Positions 14,431 through 19,832 of a DNA stretch of 21,200 bases are shown here, one piece after another. Below the pieces are notes generated by a model, which was given only the letters and a program-made list of their open reading frames with translations, had not been told where the DNA came from and ran no database searches. Positions within the stretch are counted from its first letter, which is position 1. Each line of letters opens with the position of its first letter. Origin of the DNA: a virus; IMG/VR virus record IMGVR_UViG_3300010233_000325, positions 1 to 21,200 of that record, one strand, 5' to 3'. The position numbers and the translations under genes are program-made.

Positions 14431-16333
14431 TACAGTGAATAAATTGCTGCTCATTCTCATGTTGTCCCTTCCCGCCACGGCGGCGACGAAATACATATCC
14501 ACGCTCGGCAGCAATTCCAACGGGGGAACCAGTTGTAACGATGCCTATCTGACCTTTGCCAAAATCCAGGCCAATACCTCCGGAGGGGACACATGGAAGC
14601 TATGCGATGGCGGCATTACCGTGACCTATTCGGTGGCCGCAGGCACAGGAATCATCGATTGCGCAGCCACGGCCAACGTCCTTTCCGGATGTCCGCCCAG
14701 CGGGTCGGTGGGAAACTACACTCTAGTCCAAGCGCAACACTGTGGCGGATACGTCTATATCACATCGAGTGATGCGGCCTACTCATCCACCAACCTAAGA
14801 CTCAGCACGGCAGCAGCGGCAAGAAACTATGTGCATCTTGATTGTCTGGAGTTTCATAAAGGCCAAGATCAGATAGTCAATGGCGACCACATCTGGATAA
14901 GCAATTGCGGCTTCGGTTCGCAAAGCAACAGCGTGAGCGCGGTATTCGGATTCGGTTCTACCACTACCTCGGTGACCAACTTCCTCGTTCAAGACTCATG
15001 GTTCTGGGGCAGCGAACGGGCGATGATCACAACCTATCGCTCGAACACTGGGGTATGGAGAAGGATAGCCCTGTTCCAGGGCGGTTGTAATGGAGACGGC
15101 ACAGGATCGGCGTGTAACTCTGGCGGGAACTCGCTTCTGGTAAGCACGGTCTACAACTCCGACCACATCAGCCTTCAGAACATGTTGAGCATTGATGCCA
15201 CGCGGGGGACGAACGGAAGGAATGGTGCAGCCGACTTCCAGACCGCGTTCCACAATAACTTCCCGGCGAATGCAGGACTGAACGAATGGCTTGGGACATT
15301 GAGCATCAACAGCAAACTAGACCTCGCATTGATGGAGGCGGATTCCCCAACGGGAGCGGGAACCGATTATGCCCCGTTCTGGAAGGTGGAGAACATGGGA
15401 TTGTTCACCAACGACAATTCCACGCAGGCTGGATTCAGCGCGCTCATCAATGGAACCCCATCGGCCAATGAGACTTACGACTTCCAGAAAATCACCGTAT
15501 ACCGGGGAGCGGACAATACGCTTGATCTGTTCGGAATCAACTCCGGCATGAGCGGTAAAAAGACAGCATTGGGCGACATCAATACTTACGGAGTAGGGCG
15601 ATACGGGTTGTCGTCTCCCGACCAGGCCGATTGCGTCAACACCTATGGAGCGGCTCACAACTACAACCTCACCACCCCGACCAATCACACTGAGACCAAC
15701 CCCAGCGGAACGCTGCTCTATCCGCCAGTATTCCCCACTGGGTCTTTCCTTGATGCGGCCTGTGGCAAGAAGGGGGCTGACAACCGATTCCGCTATGGAG
15801 TGAATGATAGCTTCTACGGGGACGCTAACTTCGACACCATCACCGCGACTTCGGTATGGCCGTGGCCGAATGAGGGCGAGATAAACACCTCCGTTTGCGC
15901 CGACCTTCCAACGACTCCCTATTGTCTCAGTGGATACACCCTGACAACGTATGTCTATTCATACATGGGGAATCCGCCATCTCCGTCATGCGCCATCACG
16001 GCTCCGGCCAATGGAGCCACGGTATCGGGAGCATCCGTAACCATTTCAGGTACAGCGACCAATGGTGCGGTCGGGGGAACCCTCAACACCCAAGTCAACA
16101 TAAACGGCTCATCTCTGGGGACTGTTGTGACTGGCGGAAGCTGGACAAAATCATGGGACACTACCACTGGGGCATATCCTGATGGCGGCTATACCATATC
16201 CGCGACCACGGTGGATGATGCGCAGGTGGTGGCGAATTGCTCAGGCTCGGTGAACGTCACCGTCCACAACGCGGCGGCGGATACCAGCGTAAAGTTTGTG
16301 GGAGCCAAGGTCACGGGGGGTAAAATCAAGTGA
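14417..16333 (+). CDS. Exported beta-helix depolymerase-like protein with C-terminal Ig-like domain
   Basis: The product is 638 residues, with a predicted GTG start at 14417 preceded by AGGGAG at 14406-14411. The frame continues upstream to an ATG at 14336, but that adds a charged stretch in front of an ideal signal peptide (LLLILMLSLPATAA|T), so the GTG is preferred. Residues 25-200 read like the opening of a parallel beta-helix (KYISTLGSNSNGG, YVHLDCLEFHKG, DHIWISNCGFGS), the fold of pectate lyases and many phage depolymerases. About 200-500 continues with beta-helix-like turns. About 523-618 is an Ig-like domain (CAITAPANGATVSGASVTIS, ending GYTISATTVDDAQ), as found in exported bacterial carbohydrate enzymes. 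Fifteen cysteines occur in the mature part. No catalytic residues can be named. Polysaccharide binding or cleavage is inferred from fold. Confidence 0.7.
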   Translation: MRLNNTVNKLLLILMLSLPATAATKYISTLGSNSNGGTSCNDAYLTFAKIQANTSGGDTWKLCDGGITVTYSVAAGTGIIDCAATANVLSGCPPSGSVGNYTLVQAQHCGGYVYITSSDAAYSSTNLRLSTAAAARNYVHLDCLEFHKGQDQIVNGDHIWISNCGFGSQSNSVSAVFGFGSTTTSVTNFLVQDSWFWGSERAMITTYRSNTGVWRRIALFQGGCNGDGTGSACNSGGNSLLVSTVYNSDHISLQNMLSIDATRGTNGRNGAADFQTAFHNNFPANAGLNEWLGTLSINSKLDLALMEADSPTGAGTDYAPFWKVENMGLFTNDNSTQAGFSALINGTPSANETYDFQKITVYRGADNTLDLFGINSGMSGKKTALGDINTYGVGRYGLSSPDQADCVNTYGAAHNYNLTTPTNHTETNPSGTLLYPPVFPTGSFLDAACGKKGADNRFRYGVNDSFYGDANFDTITATSVWPWPNEGEINTSVCADLPTTPYCLSGYTLTTYVYSYMGNPPSPSCAITAPANGATVSGASVTISGTATNGAVGGTLNTQVNINGSSLGTVVTGGSWTKSWDTTTGAYPDGGYTISATTVDDAQVVANCSGSVNVTVHNAAADTSVKFVGAKVTGGKIK

Positions 16334-16416
16334 TAATCCTGGTATCCATGCTGTTTGGGGCGATTGTAGTGCTGGCGGTTTCCGCCTGGATGATAATCCG
16401 CGACAACGAGGACTGA
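16330..16416 (+). CDS. 28-residue single-span membrane peptide
   Basis: This GTG-started frame overlaps the upstream stop by GTGA. It encodes MIILVSMLFGAIVVLAVSAW and a short charged tail (MIIRDNED). It is one hydrophobic helix of about 22 residues with almost no N-terminal tail and an Arg/Asp/Glu C-terminus, which suits a cytoplasmic tail. The next ATG follows its TGA by one base. Coupled overlaps on the left and near-abutment on the right argue that it is translated, since otherwise this would be an odd gap. It opens the lysis-type cassette, so a small holin, antiholin or lysis-timing peptide is possible. No homology is claimed. Confidence 0.5.
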   Translation: MIILVSMLFGAIVVLAVSAWMIIRDNED

Positions 16417-16417
16417 C

Positions 16418-16675
16418 ATGAACTTACCCGATATTGACTATGGAAAATTGGCGCACAGGCTTTCGAGTGTGGGGTTCTGGGCGCAAGTCTATCTGCAATT
16501 CGTGGGCGGATGCTCGCTTGTAGCCAGAGCCTTGACTCCGCTGGAGGAATGGGCGCATGTCGAGGCTCCAGGGTTCTTCGTGCCGCTGCACAAGGTAATG
16601 GAGTTGCTCAGGAAGTATGCCTCGCTTGACTCCCGGCCAAATCTTCCCGGCCTGCGGGCGGAGCCTCCCAAGTGA
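16418..16675 (+). CDS. Hypothetical protein in the lysis-type cassette
   Basis: The product is 85 residues. GAGG at 16408-16411 lies six bases before the ATG. The chain looks helical: an amphipathic N-terminal half (IDYGKLAHRLSSVGFWAQVY), a mildly hydrophobic segment (LQFVGGCSLVARAL), a second helix around VPLHKVMELLRKYASL and a Pro-rich basic tail. There is no clear transmembrane span and no recognised domain. It is coupled by GTGA to the coiled-coil membrane protein downstream and lies between two membrane-protein genes. A lysis-accessory role is possible from context only. Confidence 0.6.
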   Translation: MNLPDIDYGKLAHRLSSVGFWAQVYLQFVGGCSLVARALTPLEEWAHVEAPGFFVPLHKVMELLRKYASLDSRPNLPGLRAEPPK

Positions 16676-16923
16676 CCCCCGACCCTGTTCTGGCGAAGCT
16701 AGAGGAGTTGCGCTCCGACATTAGCATCCTCTCGGTCAAGCTCTTTGGCGAGGAATCAGGCGAGAACCCCAAAGGCCGACTGCCCCTGCTAGAGTCAGAA
16801 GTCAAATCGGTAAGGGAACAATGCGACAAGCATGAGAACACGAAACACTTTGTCCTCGGAGCCGTGCTGCTCAACATCGGCTCCGCTGGCCTTTGGCTGA
16901 AGTCCCACCTCGGCATCAAATGA
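16672..16923 (+). CDS. Coiled-coil plus C-terminal membrane span protein, XhlA-like holin partner
   Basis: The product is 83 residues with a GTG start overlapping the upstream TGA; GGAG at 16661-16664 supports it. Residues 5-55 are a charged, heptad-like helix (LAKLEELRSDISILSVKL, then LLESEVKSVREQCDKHE), and 59-77 are a hydrophobic span (HFVLGAVLLNIGSAGLWL) with a short basic end. This N-terminal coiled coil and C-terminal span is the architecture of XhlA-type proteins, which work with holins and endolysins in lysis. The next gene (DUF5675) overlaps by ATGA, consistent with a holin-then-lysis-effector order. The family call is by architecture and position, not by a match. Confidence 0.6.
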   Translation: MTPDPVLAKLEELRSDISILSVKLFGEESGENPKGRLPLLESEVKSVREQCDKHENTKHFVLGAVLLNIGSAGLWLKSHLGIK

Positions 16924-17327
16924 TTCTCTACCTCAAGCGCGATACGCTGGGGCCAATATCCTCACAGGGGTCTCTTTGGCTCAACGATGCGCGCTACTGT
17001 GACACCCTAGAGCGTCCGTGGCTCAACAACCAGCCCCAAGTCTCATGTATCCCTGAAGGCGCATACGACATCCGCCTGGATGTCAGCAACCACTTCAAAA
17101 GACTCATGCCGCACGTCCTTGACGTTCCAGGACGCGCAGGAATCCTCATCCATCCCGCCAACTGGGTAGCACAACTCAAAGGCTGCATCGCCGTGGGCAT
17201 GGATCACGGTGCGGACTTCATAGGACGTTCTGAGGCGGCATTTGCCCCGCTGTTCCAAGACATTCAGGAAGCTGAGGACAGGAACGAGCCGGTAAGGCTT
17301 GTGGTGACCAATCCTGTTCCCGCATGA
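16920..17327 (+). CDS. DUF5675 family protein, candidate lysis enzyme
   Basis: The product is 135 residues. The core pattern C-D-T-L-E-R-P-W, then C-I-P-E-G-A-Y, then the block G-R-A-G-I-L-I-H-P-A-N-W-x-x-x-L-K-G-C-I-A-V-G (residues 77-99) is what I know as the DUF5675 family, common in phages and prophages. The paired H-P and K-G-C-I segments recall the His and Gly-Cys active-site region of L,D-transpeptidases (YkuD fold), so a peptidoglycan-acting enzyme is conceivable but unproven. The ATG at 16920 overlaps the upstream TGA; a longer frame to 16893 runs into that gene. It follows the coiled-coil/membrane protein, the position where an endolysin is expected, and no standard lysozyme or amidase is visible. 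Confidence 0.75.
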   Translation: MILYLKRDTLGPISSQGSLWLNDARYCDTLERPWLNNQPQVSCIPEGAYDIRLDVSNHFKRLMPHVLDVPGRAGILIHPANWVAQLKGCIAVGMDHGADFIGRSEAAFAPLFQDIQEAEDRNEPVRLVVTNPVPA

Positions 17328-17707
17328 GTTCCCCGATGCGCAGCCGCCGGAACCCCTCCCCGGCAAGTGCAGTCAGACGCAAAGGGGTGGAGGGGGGAGA
17401 AACCGCCCCCCTCTCAAAATACAAGCGTTACCAGTTGACCGAGAAAGGCCGCGCACGGGACAAGCGATACCTGCAAAGCGCGAAGCACCTGGTCAACCGC
17501 AGACGCTATGATGCCACCGAGAAAGGCCAAGCGACCTACCTGCGCTATCGCGCCTCGGAGGGCTACAAAATCATGTCCAAGCTGTACGGAAGATTGCCAA
17601 TGACGAGAATACTCAAAGCGATAGGAAGCCAACGGAGGCGAGATGGATTTTCGGGCGATGGTGGTCAACGATTTACAGTGTCCTTTACACGACCAGAGGG
17701 CGTTTGA
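17324..17707 (+). CDS. Small basic protein with internal repeat, unknown function
   Basis: The product is 127 residues, strongly basic, with many Arg and Lys and no Cys. Residues 32-85 contain an imperfect repeat: Y-Q-L-T-E-K-G-R-A-x-x-K-R-Y-x-x-S-A and Y-D-A-T-E-K-G-Q-A-x-x-x-R-Y-x-A-S. Such Tyr/Arg-rich helical repeats could bind nucleic acid. No known domain is recognised. It overlaps the DUF5675 gene by ATGA and the phosphoesterase gene by 65 bases, an unusually long overlap for this window. An 8-bp GC hairpin lies inside its 5' part (17390-17413), which could reduce its translation. Confidence 0.6.
   Translation: MSSPMRSRRNPSPASAVRRKGVEGGETAPLSKYKRYQLTEKGRARDKRYLQSAKHLVNRRRYDATEKGQATYLRYRASEGYKIMSKLYGRLPMTRILKAIGSQRRRDGFSGDGGQRFTVSFTRPEGV
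17390..17413 (+). other. GC hairpin inside the 5' part of the basic-protein gene
   Basis: GAGGGGGG (17390-17397) pairs perfectly with CCCCCCTC (17406-17413) around an 8-base loop. It is about 65 bases after the ATG of the surrounding gene. It has the same style as the hairpin at 1388-1412. No T-run follows, so it is more likely to slow translation or protect RNA than to terminate transcription. Confidence 0.45.
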
Positions 17708-18491
17708 TGTCGCCTGCCAAGTCGGGGCTGATTTCAAGCCTGATGTTCTGGACATCAACGGAGACTGGTTCGACCTGCTGAGTCTTTCGACCTACGGGGG
17801 CATCCGCTCCCTCAACGAAAAGACCGTTGTAGACTTCGATTCCGAACTTGAGCGGGGCATCTCACTCGCCAAGACCATGATTAAGGCGGTCAAGCCCAAG
17901 CGAGTCCATTGGAAGAATGGGAACCATGAGTTCCGCTTTGTAAGGGCTTTTACCCGCATCTCCGATGCCGCCGCCAAAGCCATCGTCAACTCCCAAAGAC
18001 TCAAGCATATCTACGACTACCGCAACCTGTTCGACTTCGACAGCTTTGGGGTGAAGGTAACCTATGCTGGTGACTATCCCAATGGCCTATGGCTGCACCC
18101 GACGCTGCCTCCAGACCAGAACGTGTGGGTGGAGCATGGGTATATCGCCAGAAAGAACTCCGGGTACACCGCTACAGCCCTAGTCCAAGAGCGCGGTACT
18201 TCCGTCATCGTGGGTCACTGTGAGCGTCTGGCTCTCATCTGGAAACACTCAGTCGGAGACAGGAATTACTTCGGCATTGAGAACGGGAACCTGAGCCTGA
18301 TAGGGGTTCCGCCGAGCGGTGGACATACCAATGGACAGGGACTATACTTCGGCGTGCCGCACTCCGTCCCAGATTTCATGAACCACCAGCAAGGAATGAG
18401 CCTCTTGACTCACAACGGGGAATGGTTCCCAGAATTGATACGCATCTCCAAAGGTAAGGCGGTCTATGCCGGGAAGACATACAAATCGTGA
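17643..18491 (+). CDS. Calcineurin-like metallophosphoesterase
   Basis: The product is 282 residues, a dinuclear-metal phosphoesterase fold. Motifs in order: N-D-L-Q-x-P-x-H-D (9-17), D-I-N-G-D-W-F-D (37-44), W-K-N-G-N-H-E (90-96), E-H-G (164-166) and V-G-H-C-E-R (190-195). These match motifs I-V of the family. The His of the usual D-x-H is Gln12, and the final His of G-H-x-H is Glu194, so metal coordination may differ. It lacks a signal peptide, so it acts in the cytoplasm. The start has GGAGG (17634-17638) four bases upstream and lies 65 bases inside the preceding gene; a second ATG (17658) is possible but lacks this site. The substrate could be a nucleotide, nucleic acid or protein phosphate and cannot be told from sequence. 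Confidence 0.85.
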   Translation: MDFRAMVVNDLQCPLHDQRAFDVACQVGADFKPDVLDINGDWFDLLSLSTYGGIRSLNEKTVVDFDSELERGISLAKTMIKAVKPKRVHWKNGNHEFRFVRAFTRISDAAAKAIVNSQRLKHIYDYRNLFDFDSFGVKVTYAGDYPNGLWLHPTLPPDQNVWVEHGYIARKNSGYTATALVQERGTSVIVGHCERLALIWKHSVGDRNYFGIENGNLSLIGVPPSGGHTNGQGLYFGVPHSVPDFMNHQQGMSLLTHNGEWFPELIRISKGKAVYAGKTYKS

Positions 18492-18538
18492 GTTCCCCAT
18501 CCTCCATTCCATCTTCGGAGAGTTCTGCGAGGACGACG

Positions 18539-18688
18539 ATGACTCCCTTCCGCTGCTCCGTATGCGGGGTAATGAAGCTGGAATGCCCGAACTGCCAACG
18601 GCTTGTTCATCTGGACGAAATAAACGGGGTTGGGTGTATACTTTGCGTCAAGAAGGAGAAATCTAATGGGACTCAGCAAGGTGTTTAG
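18539..18688 (+). CDS. Zinc-ribbon-like microprotein
   Basis: The product is 49 residues with three C-x-x-C pairs (C-S-V-C, C-P-N-C, C-I-L-C), the first two close together and the third after a linker of about 15 residues, as in zinc ribbons and knuckles. The ATG at 18539 has GAGG six bases upstream (18529-18532). The same frame extends to a GTG at 18488 that overlaps the phosphoesterase stop (GTGA), adding a Ser-rich 17-residue lead. I prefer the ATG for its binding site, but the coupled GTG is plausible. Its end overlaps the next gene by 23 bases. Nucleic-acid or protein binding is likely; no specific partner is known. Confidence 0.6.
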   Translation: MTPFRCSVCGVMKLECPNCQRLVHLDEINGVGCILCVKKEKSNGTQQGV

Positions 18689-19004
18689 CGGAATCGGCCA
18701 TGCCTTCGCATGGGTGGCTCTCCATGTCGTCGGGGCTGCGAAGAAAGCGGACGCAATCGCCGCTGAAGCCGCATCGTTTCAGCCGGAGATCCAGGCTCTA
18801 CTTGGACTCGTCGGCCCACAGGCGCAAGCCATCGAGGATGCGGTGTACCATGTGGCGGGTGACATATTCGCCGCTGTTCATGCTGCGGGGGATGCGGCCT
18901 CGGCCAATGGCCTGAGCGTATCGCTCGACAAAGCCGCCATCGACAAGGTGAAAGCGGTCATTGGCTCGGTGTCAGGATTCGCTGTAAGCGCACCGAAGAA
19001 ATAG
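18666..19004 (+). CDS. Ala-rich helical protein, unknown function
   Basis: The product is 112 residues, very rich in Ala and Val, with amphipathic helices throughout. Residues 5-25 (KVFSGIGHAFAWVALHVVGA) are moderately hydrophobic. The remainder alternates Ala-rich helices with few charges and ends in KVKAVIGSVSGFAVSAPKK. A good Shine-Dalgarno (AAGGAG, 18653-18658) lies seven bases before the ATG, so it may be made at higher levels than its coupled neighbours. I recall similar small proteins in the lysis area of tailed phages without known function. A membrane-active role such as a holin is possible but the helix is weakly hydrophobic. It is the last gene before the hairpin and tRNA. Confidence 0.62.
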   Translation: MGLSKVFSGIGHAFAWVALHVVGAAKKADAIAAEAASFQPEIQALLGLVGPQAQAIEDAVYHVAGDIFAAVHAAGDAASANGLSVSLDKAAIDKVKAVIGSVSGFAVSAPKK

Positions 19005-19039
19005 TGTATTATTGATGTATCTCCCTGCGAGGTACCTGC

Positions 19040-19086
19040 GGGTCTGGTAATAGCTGGCTCCCAAGCTTGGTTCTATTACCAGACCC
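19040..19086 (+). other. Perfect 14-bp inverted repeat / hairpin before the tRNA
   Basis: GGGTCTGGTAATAG (19040-19053) pairs without mismatch to CTATTACCAGACCC (19073-19086) around a 19-base loop. The loop itself contains the palindrome CCAAGCTTGG (19061-19070). No T-run follows, so simple intrinsic termination is doubtful. It ends 11 bases before the predicted tRNA 5' end. It could separate upstream mRNA from the tRNA, for instance as a processing or stability hairpin, or be a binding site for a dimeric protein. Confidence 0.6.
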
Positions 19087-19097
19087 CTTGTCAGAGT

Positions 19098-19172
19098 CGG
19101 GGCATAGTGTAGTGGACGCATCTATGCCTTGGGCGCATATGGAGACTGTTCGATTCAGTCTGCCCCCGACCA
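19098..19172 (+). tRNA. tRNA-Pro(UGG) with encoded CCA and one extra acceptor C
   Basis: All cloverleaf parts can be placed by eye: acceptor 5' CGGGGCA (19098-19104), T8 and A9, D arm GTGT/GCAT with GG in its loop (19107-19121), and anticodon stem TATGC/GCATA (19123-19127 and 19135-19139). The loop is CTTGGGC, giving anticodon TGG at 19130-19132 with T33 and G37 as in proline tRNAs. A four-base variable loop precedes T stem GACTG/CAGTC with loop TTCGATT (19144-19160). The 3' acceptor reads TGCCCCCG, then A and CCA. It has one C more than needed to pair with CGGGGCA; without it, C1-G72, A73 and CCA would be the canonical proline tRNA end. The gene lies between two CDSs, 17 bases before the next ATG. 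Confidence 0.82.
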
Positions 19173-19189
19173 AGTTTCGCAAGAAGCGC

Positions 19190-19828
19190 ATGTTGAGTGG
19201 ACTCAAGGCCGCGCTCTACATCTGCGGCATAGCACTTTTGCTCGCGCTAGTCTGGGGCGTGTTTCGCTTTGTCGCACTAGCGGAACACGCCTCGGCTACT
19301 TTGGACGCTTCGGTGAACCAGTTGCAGCCGAAGGTGGCGCGCTCTCTGGACTTGGGGAACCGGGTGCTGATGGAGGCGAGTTTTGCGGCGAAGGCTGGCC
19401 GCCAAGCATCCCAAGCATCCATAGCATCGGTGGATAAGGCAAACAAGACGCTTGATTTAACGCAGCAGACCCTGACCGCTGTAACATCCTCTCTTGAATC
19501 AGTGACACGCGACACGCACACGGTAGCCCTGTCAGCGGTCGCAACAATAGACAAAACGGGCTATGCTGTGGATGCAGCCACCACCTCAATCGAGAAAATA
19601 GGTCTCGCAGCCGATTCAGTACAGACACTTGTATCCTCCCCTGACATCAAAATGACCTTCGAAAACATGAACAAGACCACCCGCGAGCTTTCCGGCATAG
19701 CCGAGGATGGGCATCTGGTGACGACATATTATCGCAAGCAGCTCACCCATCCCGCCGGATTCTTCAAGTCGCTACTGAAAGAGCTAATCCCGCTGGCCGC
19801 GCAGTCGCGCATCCTGTTCAGCCGCTAG
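19190..19828 (+). CDS. Membrane-anchored helical protein, unknown function
   Basis: The product is 212 residues. Residues 7-28 are one hydrophobic span (AALYICGIALLLALVWGVF) behind a short Lys-containing N-terminus. Residues 32-165 form a long Ala/Ser/Thr/Val-rich helix with heptad-like spacing, reminiscent of a periplasmic or cytoplasmic stalk. The C-terminus (YYRKQLTHPAGFFKSLLKEL) is a more conserved-looking amphipathic segment. The ATG at 19190 is preferred because the longer frame from 19067 would run through the tRNA. The Shine-Dalgarno is weak (AAGAAG). A spanin-like or superinfection-exclusion role can be imagined, but no family is recognised. It converges on the minus-strand operon with only four bases between stop codons. 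Confidence 0.65.
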   Translation: MLSGLKAALYICGIALLLALVWGVFRFVALAEHASATLDASVNQLQPKVARSLDLGNRVLMEASFAAKAGRQASQASIASVDKANKTLDLTQQTLTAVTSSLESVTRDTHTVALSAVATIDKTGYAVDAATTSIEKIGLAADSVQTLVSSPDIKMTFENMNKTTRELSGIAEDGHLVTTYYRKQLTHPAGFFKSLLKELIPLAAQSRILFSR

Positions 19829-19832
19829 TCAA

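Noticed and set aside
9514-16333. Diversity-generating retroelement acting on the fibre genes
   Set aside because: No reverse transcriptase and no template/variable repeat pair near a fibre 3' end were seen in the window.
18612-18642. Promoter-like TGGACG and TATACT inside the zinc-ribbon gene
   Set aside because: Spacing is 19 bases and the elements lie in coding sequence, so this may be chance. Not strong enough to list as a feature.
18466-18666. A 66-codon frame ending in TAATG at the Ala-rich gene
   Set aside because: It overlaps the phosphoesterase end and the zinc-ribbon gene and has no domain or composition signal. The overlapping frame with three C-x-x-C pairs is far more convincing.
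19024-19090. Possible second tRNA upstream of tRNA-Pro
   Set aside because: GGTTCTATTACC resembles a T arm, but the expected stem pairs fail and no anticodon arm can be placed. The bases are better explained as the 14-bp hairpin.
19067-19189. Longer start for the membrane-anchored protein (ATG at 19067)
   Set aside because: The added 41 codons run straight through the tRNA-Pro gene and have no signal or ribosome site; the ATG at 19190 places the membrane span at the N-terminus.
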